Source: Viola odorata
Lineage: Eukaryota > Streptophyta > Magnoliopsida > Malpighiales > Violaceae
NCBI GenBank assembly: GCA_963691705.1
Contig: OY829540.1
Span: 50,318,158-50,382,157, forward strand
Length of the DNA stretch: 64,000 nucleotides
Direction of reading: 5' to 3'
In this document: in pieces, positions 46,912-58,252 of the stretch
Layout: each line of letters starts with the position of its first letter
Position numbering within the stretch: the stretch's first letter is position 1
Notes under the pieces: generated by a model
Database searches by the model: none
What the model was told of the DNA's origin: nothing
What the model saw: only the letters and a program-made list of their open reading frames with translations
Program-made: the position numbers and the translations under genes

Positions 46912-47710
46912 TTTTATAGGTACAAAGATAGGTGTGTGCGTTCACACGTGTTTCAACAGGTAAGTTTCCCTCCATACACACGAGCAAGGGTGATGAAGAG
47001 GTCATTCTCATATAGAACACTATTCAAGAACTTAATGGCTATTCTTCAAGATGCTATGACGGAACCGTTAGAAATATCGACAACTAAACTTGGGCGAAGC
47101 GGTTCACACCCCTACTTCCGCCAATCTTGATCACATGTGTGAAAAGAAGCTTCGTCATAGTCGAGCCTACGACTTTAAATAAGGGCGCTTCGTGGGAAAC
47201 AACCCACGCATTTTTTCAATATCTCTGTTTTTCGTTAACTTTAAATTCAAACATCTTGGGATGTCTTTTCCATGTGAATTCACAATTTAATTCCCTCTTC
47301 CTTTCAGGTGCAACGAAACTTGTAAACTTGAGGGCAAGCGGATGAAGTGACAACCAAAGGGAGGCGTTGAAAAAAAATGTCAAAGCTCATTTTTCAAGGA
47401 AGTTGTCCTTTACGTTTTTACAAATTCCTCTTCCGTAATTTATGTTTTCACAATTTACATTTCCGCAATTTTACATTTTTCAGGTGCAACGAGATTTGTA
47501 AACTGAGGGGCAAGCAAGTGAAGCGACGACCAAAAGAAGGCCTCGAAAAATGTCAAAGCTCATTTTTCAGGTAAGCTGTCCTTTACCTTTTGCAATTTCC
47601 CTTTCCGCAATTTACGCTTCCGTAATTTATGTTTTCGCAATTTACATTTCCGCAATTTACGTTGTCCATAATTTTAGAAATTTCTACGATTTGCGTTGTT
47701 ACAAATATGC
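46912..47710 (+). other. LTR-element internal DNA with a ~175-bp direct repeat
   Basis: Non-coding. A block with GGTGCAACGA, GGCAAGC and TGTCAAAGCTCATTTTTCA occurs at 47306-47420 and again at 47483-47600. A small field of TTTCCGCAATTTAC words follows (47590-47665). Confidence 0.6.
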
Positions 47711-47715
47711 GCGCG

Positions 47716-50700
47716 TGTCGCACCCCCTTTTTCGTTTGAAAAACGAGTTTAAGGTTTTGCGGCGGATGCTAAGCATAAATGGATGCTTCGCATAATACAA
47801 TGAAGTCGCCACCCTAATTTTCTAAGGTTTAGGGAACCTAAGCGTCATGGCATAAAAAATAAAAACTAAGGCACAATTGGTCTAAACCATTGAACAACGG
47901 TTCGAGGTCGTATTGTGGACTTGGGAAGGTGTTAGGCACCCAAGTCACACCCTAAAAAGGTTACCGGTTATAAGGTGTTTAAATACAGTTTTGATATACA
48001 AAGATTTGTTTAAACGACCGAAGCATGTCAACCTCCTCCTCCCACGAACTCAAGTCACTTTCCGATCATTTACATAGGCCAATGATCGAATCGCGCCAAC
48101 AGAGTTCGCTTACCAGAATTGGGTCACTTTCCGATTGTCTAAACATTTTTGACACGATTTGGCCCTCCAAGGTAACGTTACATCTTAGCATTTTCGTAGG
48201 GACATGTTATTTCCGATCGGGACACGAAGGACGGGGTTACCGTTTGTTCGTTATGCTAGAGCGGACGTTTCCCCCCTTTATATCATTGGGCCATGCATGA
48301 TTAATTAATTAATTACTACGTGATCCTAACATGGTAAAAACTAACATAGTACCATTTTTGTGAATGCACATAACCGAGTGGGATTCGAAGCCACCATGCA
48401 TATCATTTTAGCAAGAAAGCAATTAATCTCATGGCATTTAAGCGCAAGTGATGTAAACAAGTAAGCATGTGGGTTGATTTTAATTGCTAACAATTCTATA
48501 TGTCATGCATACGAATTGGGTGGGTTCTAATGCTTTTTCTAAGGGGTCATGCATACGATATGATCGAGGCTTTGGACCTCTTTGATAAACATTCATTCAA
48601 AACATAAAAAAAAAATAAAAGGGTTTTAAGATAAACTTGCCCGATTTGACGAACCCCGATCGATCCATCTCTTCAAAACGAACGTTAGCGGCAATTGACA
48701 TAAATACGTAGGTATAAGCAGCATACACGAGTTTTAACTACTTAACTAATTATTACAAATTGGAGGTCGGAATAATTAATCTAACTACTTATTACAACAA
48801 GTGAAGTAATTACTTAAAGCGTCAACTAATTACAACAAGTGAGATAAATCAAGATAATTCATTGCGAACGAAGACTTGAATTTTATCCTACAAAGTGAGA
48901 GTATTAGCGATAACTCAAAATGATAAATAATAAAAGCACATGCAAACATTTATTTAATTTATGACAAATAGGCAATTAATTAAATAAACCATGGCAAACA
49001 ACTCAACAAATTATTTATAACATGCAAGCAATTAAATAAATACAACATGGCATAAACAAGTCATTAAATCATGCAAGCATTTAAATAAATACAACATGGC
49101 CTAAACACATCATTTAAATCATACAAGCCTTTAATTAAATAGAACATAAACACATTATTTAAATCATGCAAGCATTGAGATAAATACAACATGGCATATA
49201 CAAATCGTTTAAATCATGCAAGCATATTAATTATTTCCCAATAATTTAAACATGGCATATACGAAAATTATACACGGCATACGAAACAAATTATACATGA
49301 CATACGAAAAGTATACATAGCATACGAAACAAATTATACATGACATACGAAAATTATACATGGCATATACGAAAATAAGTGGGCCCCACAAGGGATTTTT
49401 AGACATTAAAAAATGGGCTTGGCTTGTTTTAATTTAAAACAAAGTATTTAAAGCATGCAAAAATTACGAGAAATTAAACACGAAAGTTATACGAAAAATT
49501 GACAACGCGTATACGAAACTCTTGTACGAAAATTAAATGGGTCGGGCTCGATATTGGTCCAAAACAGTGGCTGGGCTTGTGATGAAATCAAGCCCAGCAC
49601 TCATTTAATCAAGATGGGCTTGTGATAAAATCAAGCCCATCACCTTTGCATTTTCCTTTCCCGCCATCACCCTTCTTTCTCCTTTCTTTCTTCTCCAAAC
49701 AGCCGGCCACCATGGCCAACTACCCAAGCATCACAACTCAATAAAACCAGCTCAAAATAGACCCAATAATTATAATATCATGGCAGCAAATCAAGCCAAG
49801 CAAAATAGCAAGAAAATCAAATGGAAACAGTGGCGGTTTTTATCAAGGAAAAACAAGCTAATTAAACATGCATTATGGCTATTAATTACTGAACTCAACA
49901 TGTCATTAAATTGAGGCAAGGGAAATGAAATTGGCATAAAAACTAAACATTTGAACCAAGTTTGAGCAATTTATTCATGCATTAAGAGGAAAAATGAAAA
50001 TTAAAGAGAGAAGCTAGGGAGAGAAACTTACCTCTCCAGGAGAGATTTGGTCCAAAAAGGTAGTGCAAGAAGTAGAGATTAAGAGGAGGATTTGGTGCCC
50101 TTAATTTTTTGGTTGAAGCTTGCTATTTATAGAGGAGAAAAAAAGTTGGAGTCGGTTCCGGCTTGTGGCTGCAAATGGATGGGAACAAAAGAAGGAAAAT
50201 GATGATGATGAACAGTGGCCGGAGTGGTGAGCAAGTTTGATTGTGTGGCTAGGTGGTGAGCAAGTTTGATTGTGTGGCTAGGTGATGAGCAAGGCAAGCT
50301 GGAATCGAGCTGGAGGATGAGAAGGAATTAAATGGCATTTATGTAACATTTATCCTATTTTTGGGGTACGAACGGGATATTTTTGTACGAGCGAAATCGC
50401 TCGAAAATGAAAATAAACCCGAAGCGAGATCCAACTATGTGTAGAAAAATAAGCCGAGAAAACTACTATACAGTGAATAAACGCGAAAGTTGAGGTGACG
50501 TGTTCATTTTCTCTTGCGGAAGTGTCAACACGTTCGTGCGCAAAATAAATGCCCTTACGACGTAAATTGAAAGAAATTGAATGCGGTGGTGTGAAAGAGA
50601 AAATTGACACGTAATTACCAAACAAAGAAATAGTGCGTTCGAACCTTGGTCCGAGAAAACTTGCTCGAGACCGAGAAAAGTTCGAATGAAGACAGTTGAA

Positions 50701-51027
50701 AGTACGAAAAAATAAAAGGCACGAGATGACACGAAATTTTAAACAAACTAGCCTAGGACCAAGAATTGACAAGAACTTGACCTAGACGGGGTATTAAACG
50801 TAATAATCATAAAAATACGTAAATACGTTGACGAAAACCGAAAAATACGGTTTTAGTCGAAAATACGAGAAAAATACGAAAAATTTAAAAGACGTGAAAT
50901 GACATGAAATATTAAAATAAATAGTCTTTGATCAAAATTCGATTGAAATTTGACGTAAACGGGCTATTAATACGACATGTAATAAACAAAAAAAGTTGTG
51001 ACGTAAGTCAAAATTCAGGTAGCAACA
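47716..51027 (-). mobile_element. Solo LTR of the same family, opposite orientation
   Basis: Starts TGTCGCACCCCC and ends GGTAGCAACA with the 5-bp duplication GCGCG on both sides (47711-47715 and 51028-51032). About 3.3 kb, aligned in reverse to the LTRs of the surrounding element but clearly more diverged. No open frame of note. Confidence 0.85.
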
Positions 51028-51032
51028 GCGCG

Positions 51033-51680
51033 TAATGTTTAGTCTTCTAAAAAAAATGTAGTACATGTACTACTCGGGCTAAAAAGAAGGAAAATGAAAA
51101 AAATCCCACGTTTTTTTACATTCCATAAATCAAGCACATTCACCACTTTTAACTTCTGCGTTCATTAGAAATTATATGAACATGCATGATCTTGTCTGTT
51201 AACTCTTATGTCCATGACATGTTTAGACGTAAGCAATCACGAACATATCCCTGTGAGTATTTTGGGCCTTCACGCCTTGTTTCCTTCATGAGTGTAAATG
51301 CTAAACTAGGTGCTAGTTAGATTTGCATAATATCCAGGGTACATGAACAATCAGACATGGGATAGCGGTAAGATGACATTGGACTTTGATTTTGCTCTTA
51401 TTCCACATTTTCATTTTAACCTTTTTTTTCCCTCAAAACGCATATTTTGTACACCATTGTACAACTCTATCAAACACCCAAACACCTTTCAACCAAGTGA
51501 GTTAATGCTCGACTGGGACCGCTAAATTGGAAGTACACATCGAGCAAGGGAATGACAAGAAGGAACCTTTAGAGGATCGCTGACAAAACAACATCAGAAG
51601 AAGGCCAAAATAAATCAAGACTTGGAGGCTTCTACCAAAGATAGAGAGGATGATAGACCAAACAAGAGATTGTACTTGCT
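51033..51680. other. LTR-element internal DNA, no gene seen
   Basis: Unremarkable non-coding internal sequence between the solo LTR and a purine tract. Confidence 0.45.
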
Positions 51681-51688
51681 TTGCCTAC

Positions 51689-51790
51689 AAAAAAAAAAGA
51701 AAAAAAGAGAGAAAAAAAGGAGGGGGGGGGGGGGAAGAAAAAAAAAAGAGGAAAAAAAAAAGAAAAAAAAGAAAAAAAGAGAGATTAAAA
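51689..51790 (+). repeat. Purine-only low-complexity tract with a G-run
   Basis: About 100 bp of nearly uninterrupted A/G with a run of about 13 G at 51722-51734. The long frames across it are composition artefacts. Confidence 0.85.
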
Positions 51791-52783
51791 GAATCAAAAT
51801 CAAAAAGAACAACAGAAGAAAGCACATACCAAAAAATCTGTCAAACATCAACAGCAAAATGAACTCAAAAGGAAAGGAGATCATTCCCTGCAAATATCAC
51901 AGAACGTGGGCACGGTGCCCTCAAAATGATCCAGAAAGAACCTCTCCAGTAAAGATTCAAGAATTGGTGCAATTTGCCCTCGCAATCAAATCGTCGAGCA
52001 TCGTTCACCACAATTCGACCTCAACACAATCAATTGTCGAGCACAAAACTCATTAAAAACCTTTTTCGCAAAACAAAAACACAACACTTTTCCTTTCCTT
52101 TTACAAATTCCTCATTTTTTACTCCCTAGCAAAGTCGTTTCGATTATTAGCAAGCTCATGCATGTGCATCTTCATTTGAAGTCTATTCACTCGGATTGAC
52201 ATTGCAAATTCAATTTTTGTGCTATGTTTACTGTATTTTTAGGAGTGTAAACGCATAGCCCTATTTTCTGAGCGTGAGTGCAAACACTAATATCTGGTGA
52301 GGATTGCTTACGGCTGCATGTCATGGGAAAGTCTTGTCCTTGAGGTCGTTATTTCTTGGACAAGACGTAGACGTTATCTAGACTTGAATCAATCATGATT
52401 ATATAACGAAAACTGAACGAACATTTTTTCAAGAATATGCTTGAATTTATTTTCTTAAACCAAGAAATCATTTTCATTCTAAACAAAAACTTGGGGGCAA
52501 CCCGTGGGTTAAATGTAGGAGTGTTTGATATTTCTCACATAGGTCATTTGCTCTGTCTCCTTGTTCTATCTGTTGCTGCTTTGTATTTGCTTCCTTCCTA
52601 TTTGTAGGGTACATATACACTTTGAGGGAATCACACCTTAACCATGGGTCTTCGATGAAGAAATCATTGTAATCCCCTCATCTTGGATTTTCATCAAAAT
52701 CCAATCAAAATCAAATGGAGTACGTTACCACTCCCCAATTAATTTCGTGCGGCGATCCATTTCCCCCACCATCACATCGACCT
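51791..52783. other. LTR-element internal DNA, no gene seen
   Basis: Non-coding. AACTTGGGGGCAACCCGTGG at 52488 resembles the polypurine-like word seen again before the 3' LTR. Confidence 0.4.
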
Positions 52784-53575
52784 CCGACAATTGCGATATC
52801 CCCGTTCGGATGTCAAATTTACATTTTCTGCATCGACCTCCGACAATTGCGGTATCCCCGCTCGGATCTCTTATCTTCATCAACCTCCGATAATTGCGGT
52901 ATCCCCGTTCGGATGTCAAATTTACATTTTCTGCATCGACCTCCGACAATTGCGGTATCCCCGTTCGGATGTCAAATTTACGTTTTCTGCATCGACCTCC
53001 GACAATTGCGGTATCCCTGCTCGGATCTCTTATCTTCATCAACCTCCGATAATTGCGGTATCCCCGTTCGGATGTCAAATTTACATTTTCTGCATCGACC
53101 TCCGACAATTGCGGTATCCCCGTTCGGATGTCAAATTTACGTTTTCTGCATCGACCTCCGACAATTCCGGTATCCCCGCTCGGATCTCTTATCTTCATCA
53201 ACCTTCGACAATTGCAGTATCCCCGTTCGGATGTCAAATTTACGTTTTCTGCATCAACCTCCGACAATTGCGGTATCCCCGTTCGGATGTCAAATTTACG
53301 TTTTCTGCATCGACCTCCGACAATTGCGGTATCCCCGCTCGGATCTCTTATCTTCATCAACCTCCGACAATTGCGGTATCTCCGTTCGGATGTCAAATTT
53401 ACATTTTCTGCATCAACCTCCGACAATTGCGGTATCCCCGTTCGGATGTCAAATTTAGGTTTTCTGCATCAAACCTCCGACAATTGCGGTATCCCGGTTC
53501 GGATGTCAAATTTACATTTTCTGCATCGACCTCCGACAATTGCGGTATCCCCGCTCGGATCTCATCTCTTCCTCA
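52784..53575 (+). repeat. Higher-order tandem repeat (56-bp A and 47-bp B units, AAB = 159 bp)
   Basis: Unit A ends CGTTCGGATGTCAAATTTAC plus TTTTCTG; unit B ends CGCTCGGATCTCTTATCTT. Both start CATCRACCTCCGACAATTGC. Order read directly: A B A A B A A B A A B A A A B. The AAB super-unit is 159 bp, a multiple of three, which keeps several frames open on both strands for 200-280 codons. Units differ by a few substitutions only. Confidence 0.92.
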
Positions 53576-53689
53576 CTATCAGAGACATTTCCCTCAATAT
53601 CCGACGAAAGGTACGTTGCTTTGAACCAAAGTTGCGTCCCAACTCTCATTTACAAAATTCTATCTTTCAATTCATGTCTACCTAAATAC

Positions 53690-53905
53690 TCCTCCTTGAG
53701 CGACTACATTTCTGCATAAATCTCCTCCTTGAGCGACTACTTTCCTGTCTATCTAAAATACTCCTCCTTGAGCGACTACTTTCCTGTCTATCTAAAATAC
53801 TCCTCCTTGAGCAACTACATTTCCCAAATCAAGTCTAACTAAATATTCCTCCTTGAGCGACTACTCTTCTGCATAAATTATTACTCCTCCCTGAGCGACT
53901 ATATC
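53690..53905 (+). repeat. Imperfect ~45-bp tandem repeats
   Basis: CTCCTCCTTGAGCGACTAC recurs about six to seven times, separated by TTTCCTGTCTATCTAAAATA-like spacers. Confidence 0.85.
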
Positions 53906-54030
53906 TTTCGATTCATGCATAATCCCACACTTCAACTAGTTGGGATGTATTCAAAACCTGGTAAAGACTTGGGGCAACCGTCTTTACTGCTAATCAAAAA
54001 TCTCAGTTACACTGTATTTTTGATCAGACA

Positions 54031-54045
54031 GTAAAGAGGGGCAAC
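54031..54045 (+). promoter_or_regulatory. Retrotransposon polypurine tract
   Basis: GTAAAGAGGGGCAAC lies immediately before the TG of the 3' LTR, as expected for plus-strand priming. Confidence 0.7.
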
Positions 54046-57000
54046 TGTTGCTACCCAAATTCTGACTTACGTCACAACTTTTTCATTTTATTGCATGTCG
54101 CATTAATAGCCTGTTTACGTCAAATTTCAATCGATTTTTGATCATGGACTATTTGTTTTAATATTTCACGCCATTTCACGTCTTTTGAATTTTTCGTATT
54201 TTTCTCGTATTTTCGACTAAAACCGTATTTTTCGGTTTTCGTCAACGCATTTTCATATTTTTACGTTTACCACATTTAATTGCTCGTCTAGGTCAAATTT
54301 CTGTCGATTTTTGGTCCTAGGCTAGTTTTTTTAATATTCCGTGTCATTTCGTGTCTTTTTAATTTTTCGTATTTTTCGACTGTCTTCAAGCAAACTTTTC
54401 TCAGTCCTGAGTAAGTTTTCTCGGACCGTAGCTCGAACGCGTAATTTTTTTAATTGATAACTACATACTATTTTTCTCTTTCACGCCACCTCGTTCAGTT
54501 TCGTTCAATTTTTGTCGTAAGGACATTTATTTTGCGTTCAAACGTTTTGACGTTTCCGAAAGAGAAAATAAATACGTTAACTCAAACTTCTCATTTATTT
54601 ACTGTACACTAGTTTTCTTGTCTTATTTTTCTACACGTCGTGGGTTCCTCGGCTCGGATTTATTTTCGCTTTCGTACGATTTCGCTCGTACGAAAATATC
54701 CCGTTCGTGTCCAATTTCATGCATTAATGACAATTAATGCATGAAATATCCAAATTGCCTCTCCTTTCTTCCCAGCTAGCTCGCAGACTCTACTGTGATC
54801 ATCCCAAAACCTCCCATCAGTGATCCAAGGCCACACAAACCCAAACTTGGCCTCCACTCCGGCCACTGTTCACCTTTCCACCTTTCCCGGCGATTCTTGG
54901 CCAAACAACCAACCGACTCCACCTTGATATTTTTCCTATAAATAGTAAGCAATTATCAACAAGAAAGGGGCACCAAAATCTCCTCTGAATCTCCATTTCT
55001 TGCTCATCCTTCTTGGCCAAATTCTCTCTCTCCTGGACAGTAAGCTCCCTCTCCCTCTAAACTCTCTTTAATTTTCGTTTTTGTATATAATGCGTGATTT
55101 AATTGCTTAAACTTGACTCACATGCTTAGTTTATATGCTAATTACATCTCCCTTGCCTCAATTTAATTGCTTGCTTGCTCTAGCTAATTAATCACAAAAA
55201 TGCATGTTAAATAGCTCATTATTCCATGTGAAAATTGGCCACTGTTTTGCTTAAATTCCCTTGCTGTTTTCGTGGGGTTTAGTTGTGGGCGAGTTGAGGG
55301 TTTGCTTGAGTGAGCTTTCGGGTCAGTTGGTGGCCGGAGTTGCACCTTGGTCGCCGGCCATGGTGGCCGGCGACGTTGAAGAAGAAGAAAGGGAATGGGA
55401 TGGCTACTGGTGCGGGACTTTCAAATAGAAAGGTGATGGGCTTGGCCTTTGCCAAGCCCATGTGTTTTAATTAAAATGTTTTGGGCTTGGATTAATTCCA
55501 AGCCCATTTTTTAATGCCCAAAATTCCTATGTGGGGCCCGGCCCATTATTTTTCGTCAATTTTCATGAAATGTTCGTATGCTTTTTCAAGACATGTTTAA
55601 TTCGTATAAAATGTTTGTATGCCATGTATGATGTTTTATTTAGCTTATGCCATGTAAATTATCAAGAAATTAATTGCATGCTTAATATGATGTTTTATTT
55701 AGCTTATGCCATGTAAATTATCAAGGAATTAATTGCATGCTTAATATGATGTATTATTTATTTTGCGCCACGTATGATGTTTTATTTATTTTATGCCATG
55801 TAAATTATCAAGGAATTAATTGCATGCCATGTAATTCGTATAAAATGATTTTATGCCATGTATGATGTTTTATTTAGCTTATGCCATGCAAATTATCATG
55901 AGATTAATTGCATGTTTCGTATGATGTTTTATTTATTTCATGCCACGTTTTAAAATGGAATACTCATATGCTAGTTTGAAGTAAATTGTTCATCAATTAT
56001 GCCATGTTTTATTTAATTAACCAATTGCTTGTTATAAATGTTTGCATGCGTTCTTATTATTTATTATTTTCAAGTTATTACTAACACTCTCACCTTGTAG
56101 GTTAAACTCTAAACCTTCACTCGAAAAGTACGTTTTACCTTTCTTTTATTTAATTTAAATGATTTCCGTAAAAATTATTTGCATGCGTGTCGTCCCAAGT
56201 TAGGAATCCAAGAATGGGCCTAACCCGGGCCATTAGAAATTATAGGTCTTCATTTCCATGCATTCGTTGTTAGGGTTGGCAATGGAGCGGGTAAGGCACT
56301 ATCCATACCCGCACCCGCAATTTTGCGGGTAATCCATACCCGCACCCGCACCCGCGTGGAGCGCGTAAGAGAAGACAAATTATACCCGCGGATACCCGCG
56401 AATACCCGCAAATTTCTTAAAATTTAAATTTTCAAGTAATACATGCAATTAATTATCCATTTCATGTTTAATGTTTTCAAACACCCTTTTAAAATCATTT
56501 AAATTTATGGTTTGTATTATACTTTGGATTGGAAAAAAATTACTTTAGTGGATATGTAAACTTTAATTTATGGTTTGTGTTTGACTAAAGGATTTATTAA
56601 GGTTTACATATTTTATGATAGGGTCAATAGTGTTTTGACCCCCTGAACTATCGCGAAAAACAAGACACCTCCCTGGACTAAAAAAATTCAAAAGGAGGTC
56701 CCTGAACTAAAGGTCAATGGCATGCAGGCCCCTACCGTCAGTCAACCTTAACAGCCTGTTAAGGTGACCTACTAAAACAGGTTTTTTTTTTTTTTAAACC
56801 TGTTATAACAGGTAATTATGTAAAAAAAAATTAAATATTTCTTTATTATTTTCTTATTCCAAAATTTCAAAATTTCAAAAATTAAAAAACAAAAAAAATT
56901 CTTTCCTTAATTCTAGGTATTTTTATTTCTTTTCAAAAAAATAATATAATTAATATTAAAAATCCAAAAAAATTAAAAATTAAAAAGATTCTTTCTTTCT

Positions 57001-57186
57001 TATTTTTTTATTCCAAAAATTTAAAAATAAAAAAAATTAACATTTTTTACTTTTAATATTATCAATTAATCCCTCAAGGCTTACATTTTAGTTTGTAACC
57101 TAATAATTATAAGAACCCACTAGATAAAATTAGCAAAGAAAGAAAATAGTAGTTCTAGACTAGCAGTAGCAGCCATTCTTTCTGGG

Positions 57187-57858
57187 CTAAGAAATGAATT
57201 TGCACCGACACGAAAAAACCATCGTAATACTAATAAATAAATTAAATAAATTAAATAAATTAAAATCAAGAGGGGAAACAACGAGAGCCAGGAGATTTCC
57301 ACATTTGGCCATAGACTCTGGTAAGCCCCCACTCAAACCATTTGCAGACAGATTCAACACCTTCAAAGACTCCAGATTCCCAATCGAACTAGGAACCTGA
57401 CCTGAAAGTCTATTCCTGGAAAGATCCAAAGTTTCAAGGTGTTGCATTTCTCCAATCCAGTTGGGAATCTCACCTGTCAACACATTATTGCTCAAACTCA
57501 AATAATTGCACAAGCTAAGCTTCTGCATTGTCTCTGGAATGGATCCAGAAAACAAATTCTTATTAAAATCAATAGACCTCAACAACAAACAGCTTCCTAT
57601 CCCGCTTGGAATCTCACCATCAAATCTGTTTGTACTCAAGTTAATAGTTCTCAAATTATTCAAAACTTCCATTCCTTTAGGAATTCCACCCTCTAACAAA
57701 TTATCAGACAAATCAAGTGAGAGGCCATTCAAACCCCAAATCCCAGGAGGCAAAACCCCAGAAAACTGATTAGAACTCAAGTTTATAGAAGCAAGAGTAG
57801 AGCATAAGCTCAAGGACCTCGGAATACTCCCTGAAAACTTGTTTTTAGCCAACTTCAT
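57187..57858 (-). pseudogene. Captured fragment of a PXC2/IRK-like LRR receptor kinase
   Basis: The minus-strand frame of 223 codons holds about seven LRRs of the plant extracellular type, e.g. LSLCSTLASINLSSNQFSG, IGSCLLLRSIDFNKNLFSG and MQKLSLCNYLSLSNNVLTG. This wording closely resembles PXC2 (At5g01890)/IRK-clade receptors in an internal part of the ectodomain. From about residue 190 the text becomes unrelated (LFNLFNLF). Signal peptide, transmembrane span and kinase are absent, so this is a captured piece and not a gene. Confidence 0.8.
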
Positions 57859-57901
57859 TTTCCAGATCTGGTGGTTATGAAGTTGAAAATGGTGCCTAAT
57901 G

Positions 57902-58252
57902 TCATGGATGTTGATGGGTTCGGGAAAAGGGTAGATCTAGCACGGAAGTTGCGCCGGATCTGCTTGTGGGTGCGTGACGGTGTGGTGGCAGTGGGTCGGT
58001 GAGGTGGATTCGGCTGTGGAGATGGCGATGGGTTGGTGCCGGCGGTGGGTGAGGAGAGGGTGATGGTTGGTGACGGAGAAGAGATCGGCAGTTGACAGCC
58101 GGTGATGATGATGCTGGTGGTGTGGAGGTGATCAGTAGATGGCAGTGGTTTTGCATGATTGGGGATGTTATATGGCTCAGGAAAATGGGAAATGAAGAAG
58201 ATGAAGTTAGGTTTGTGGATTGAAAAGGAAAATTGGAAACATTAATTAGCAA
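57902..58252 (-). pseudogene. Second captured C-rich coding-like segment in the Pack-MULE
   Basis: Pro/His/Ser-rich frame of 116 codons, GC-rich against AT-rich surroundings, as is typical of captured gene 5' regions. No family recognised. The text is loosely like the C-rich segment in MULE-2. Confidence 0.35.

Noticed and set aside
48025..48300. 91-codon frame in the solo LTR
   Set aside because: Antisense LTR sequence also present, broken, in the other LTRs.
51622..52056. Lys/Arg-rich frame over the purine tract
   Set aside because: Composition artefact of an A/G-only stretch.
52784..53575. CRISPR-like look of regular repeats
   Set aside because: There are no unique spacers; whole units are tandem copies, and the genome is a plant.
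52715..53685. Several long overlapping frames on both strands, 200-280 codons
   Set aside because: They lie entirely in the AAB tandem repeat; frame openness follows from the 159-bp period. No start context, domain or non-repeat sequence supports a protein.
57187..57858. Standalone LRR protein gene
   Set aside because: No signal peptide, membrane span or kinase, and it is enclosed by MULE TIRs with a 9-bp duplication; this is a captured fragment.
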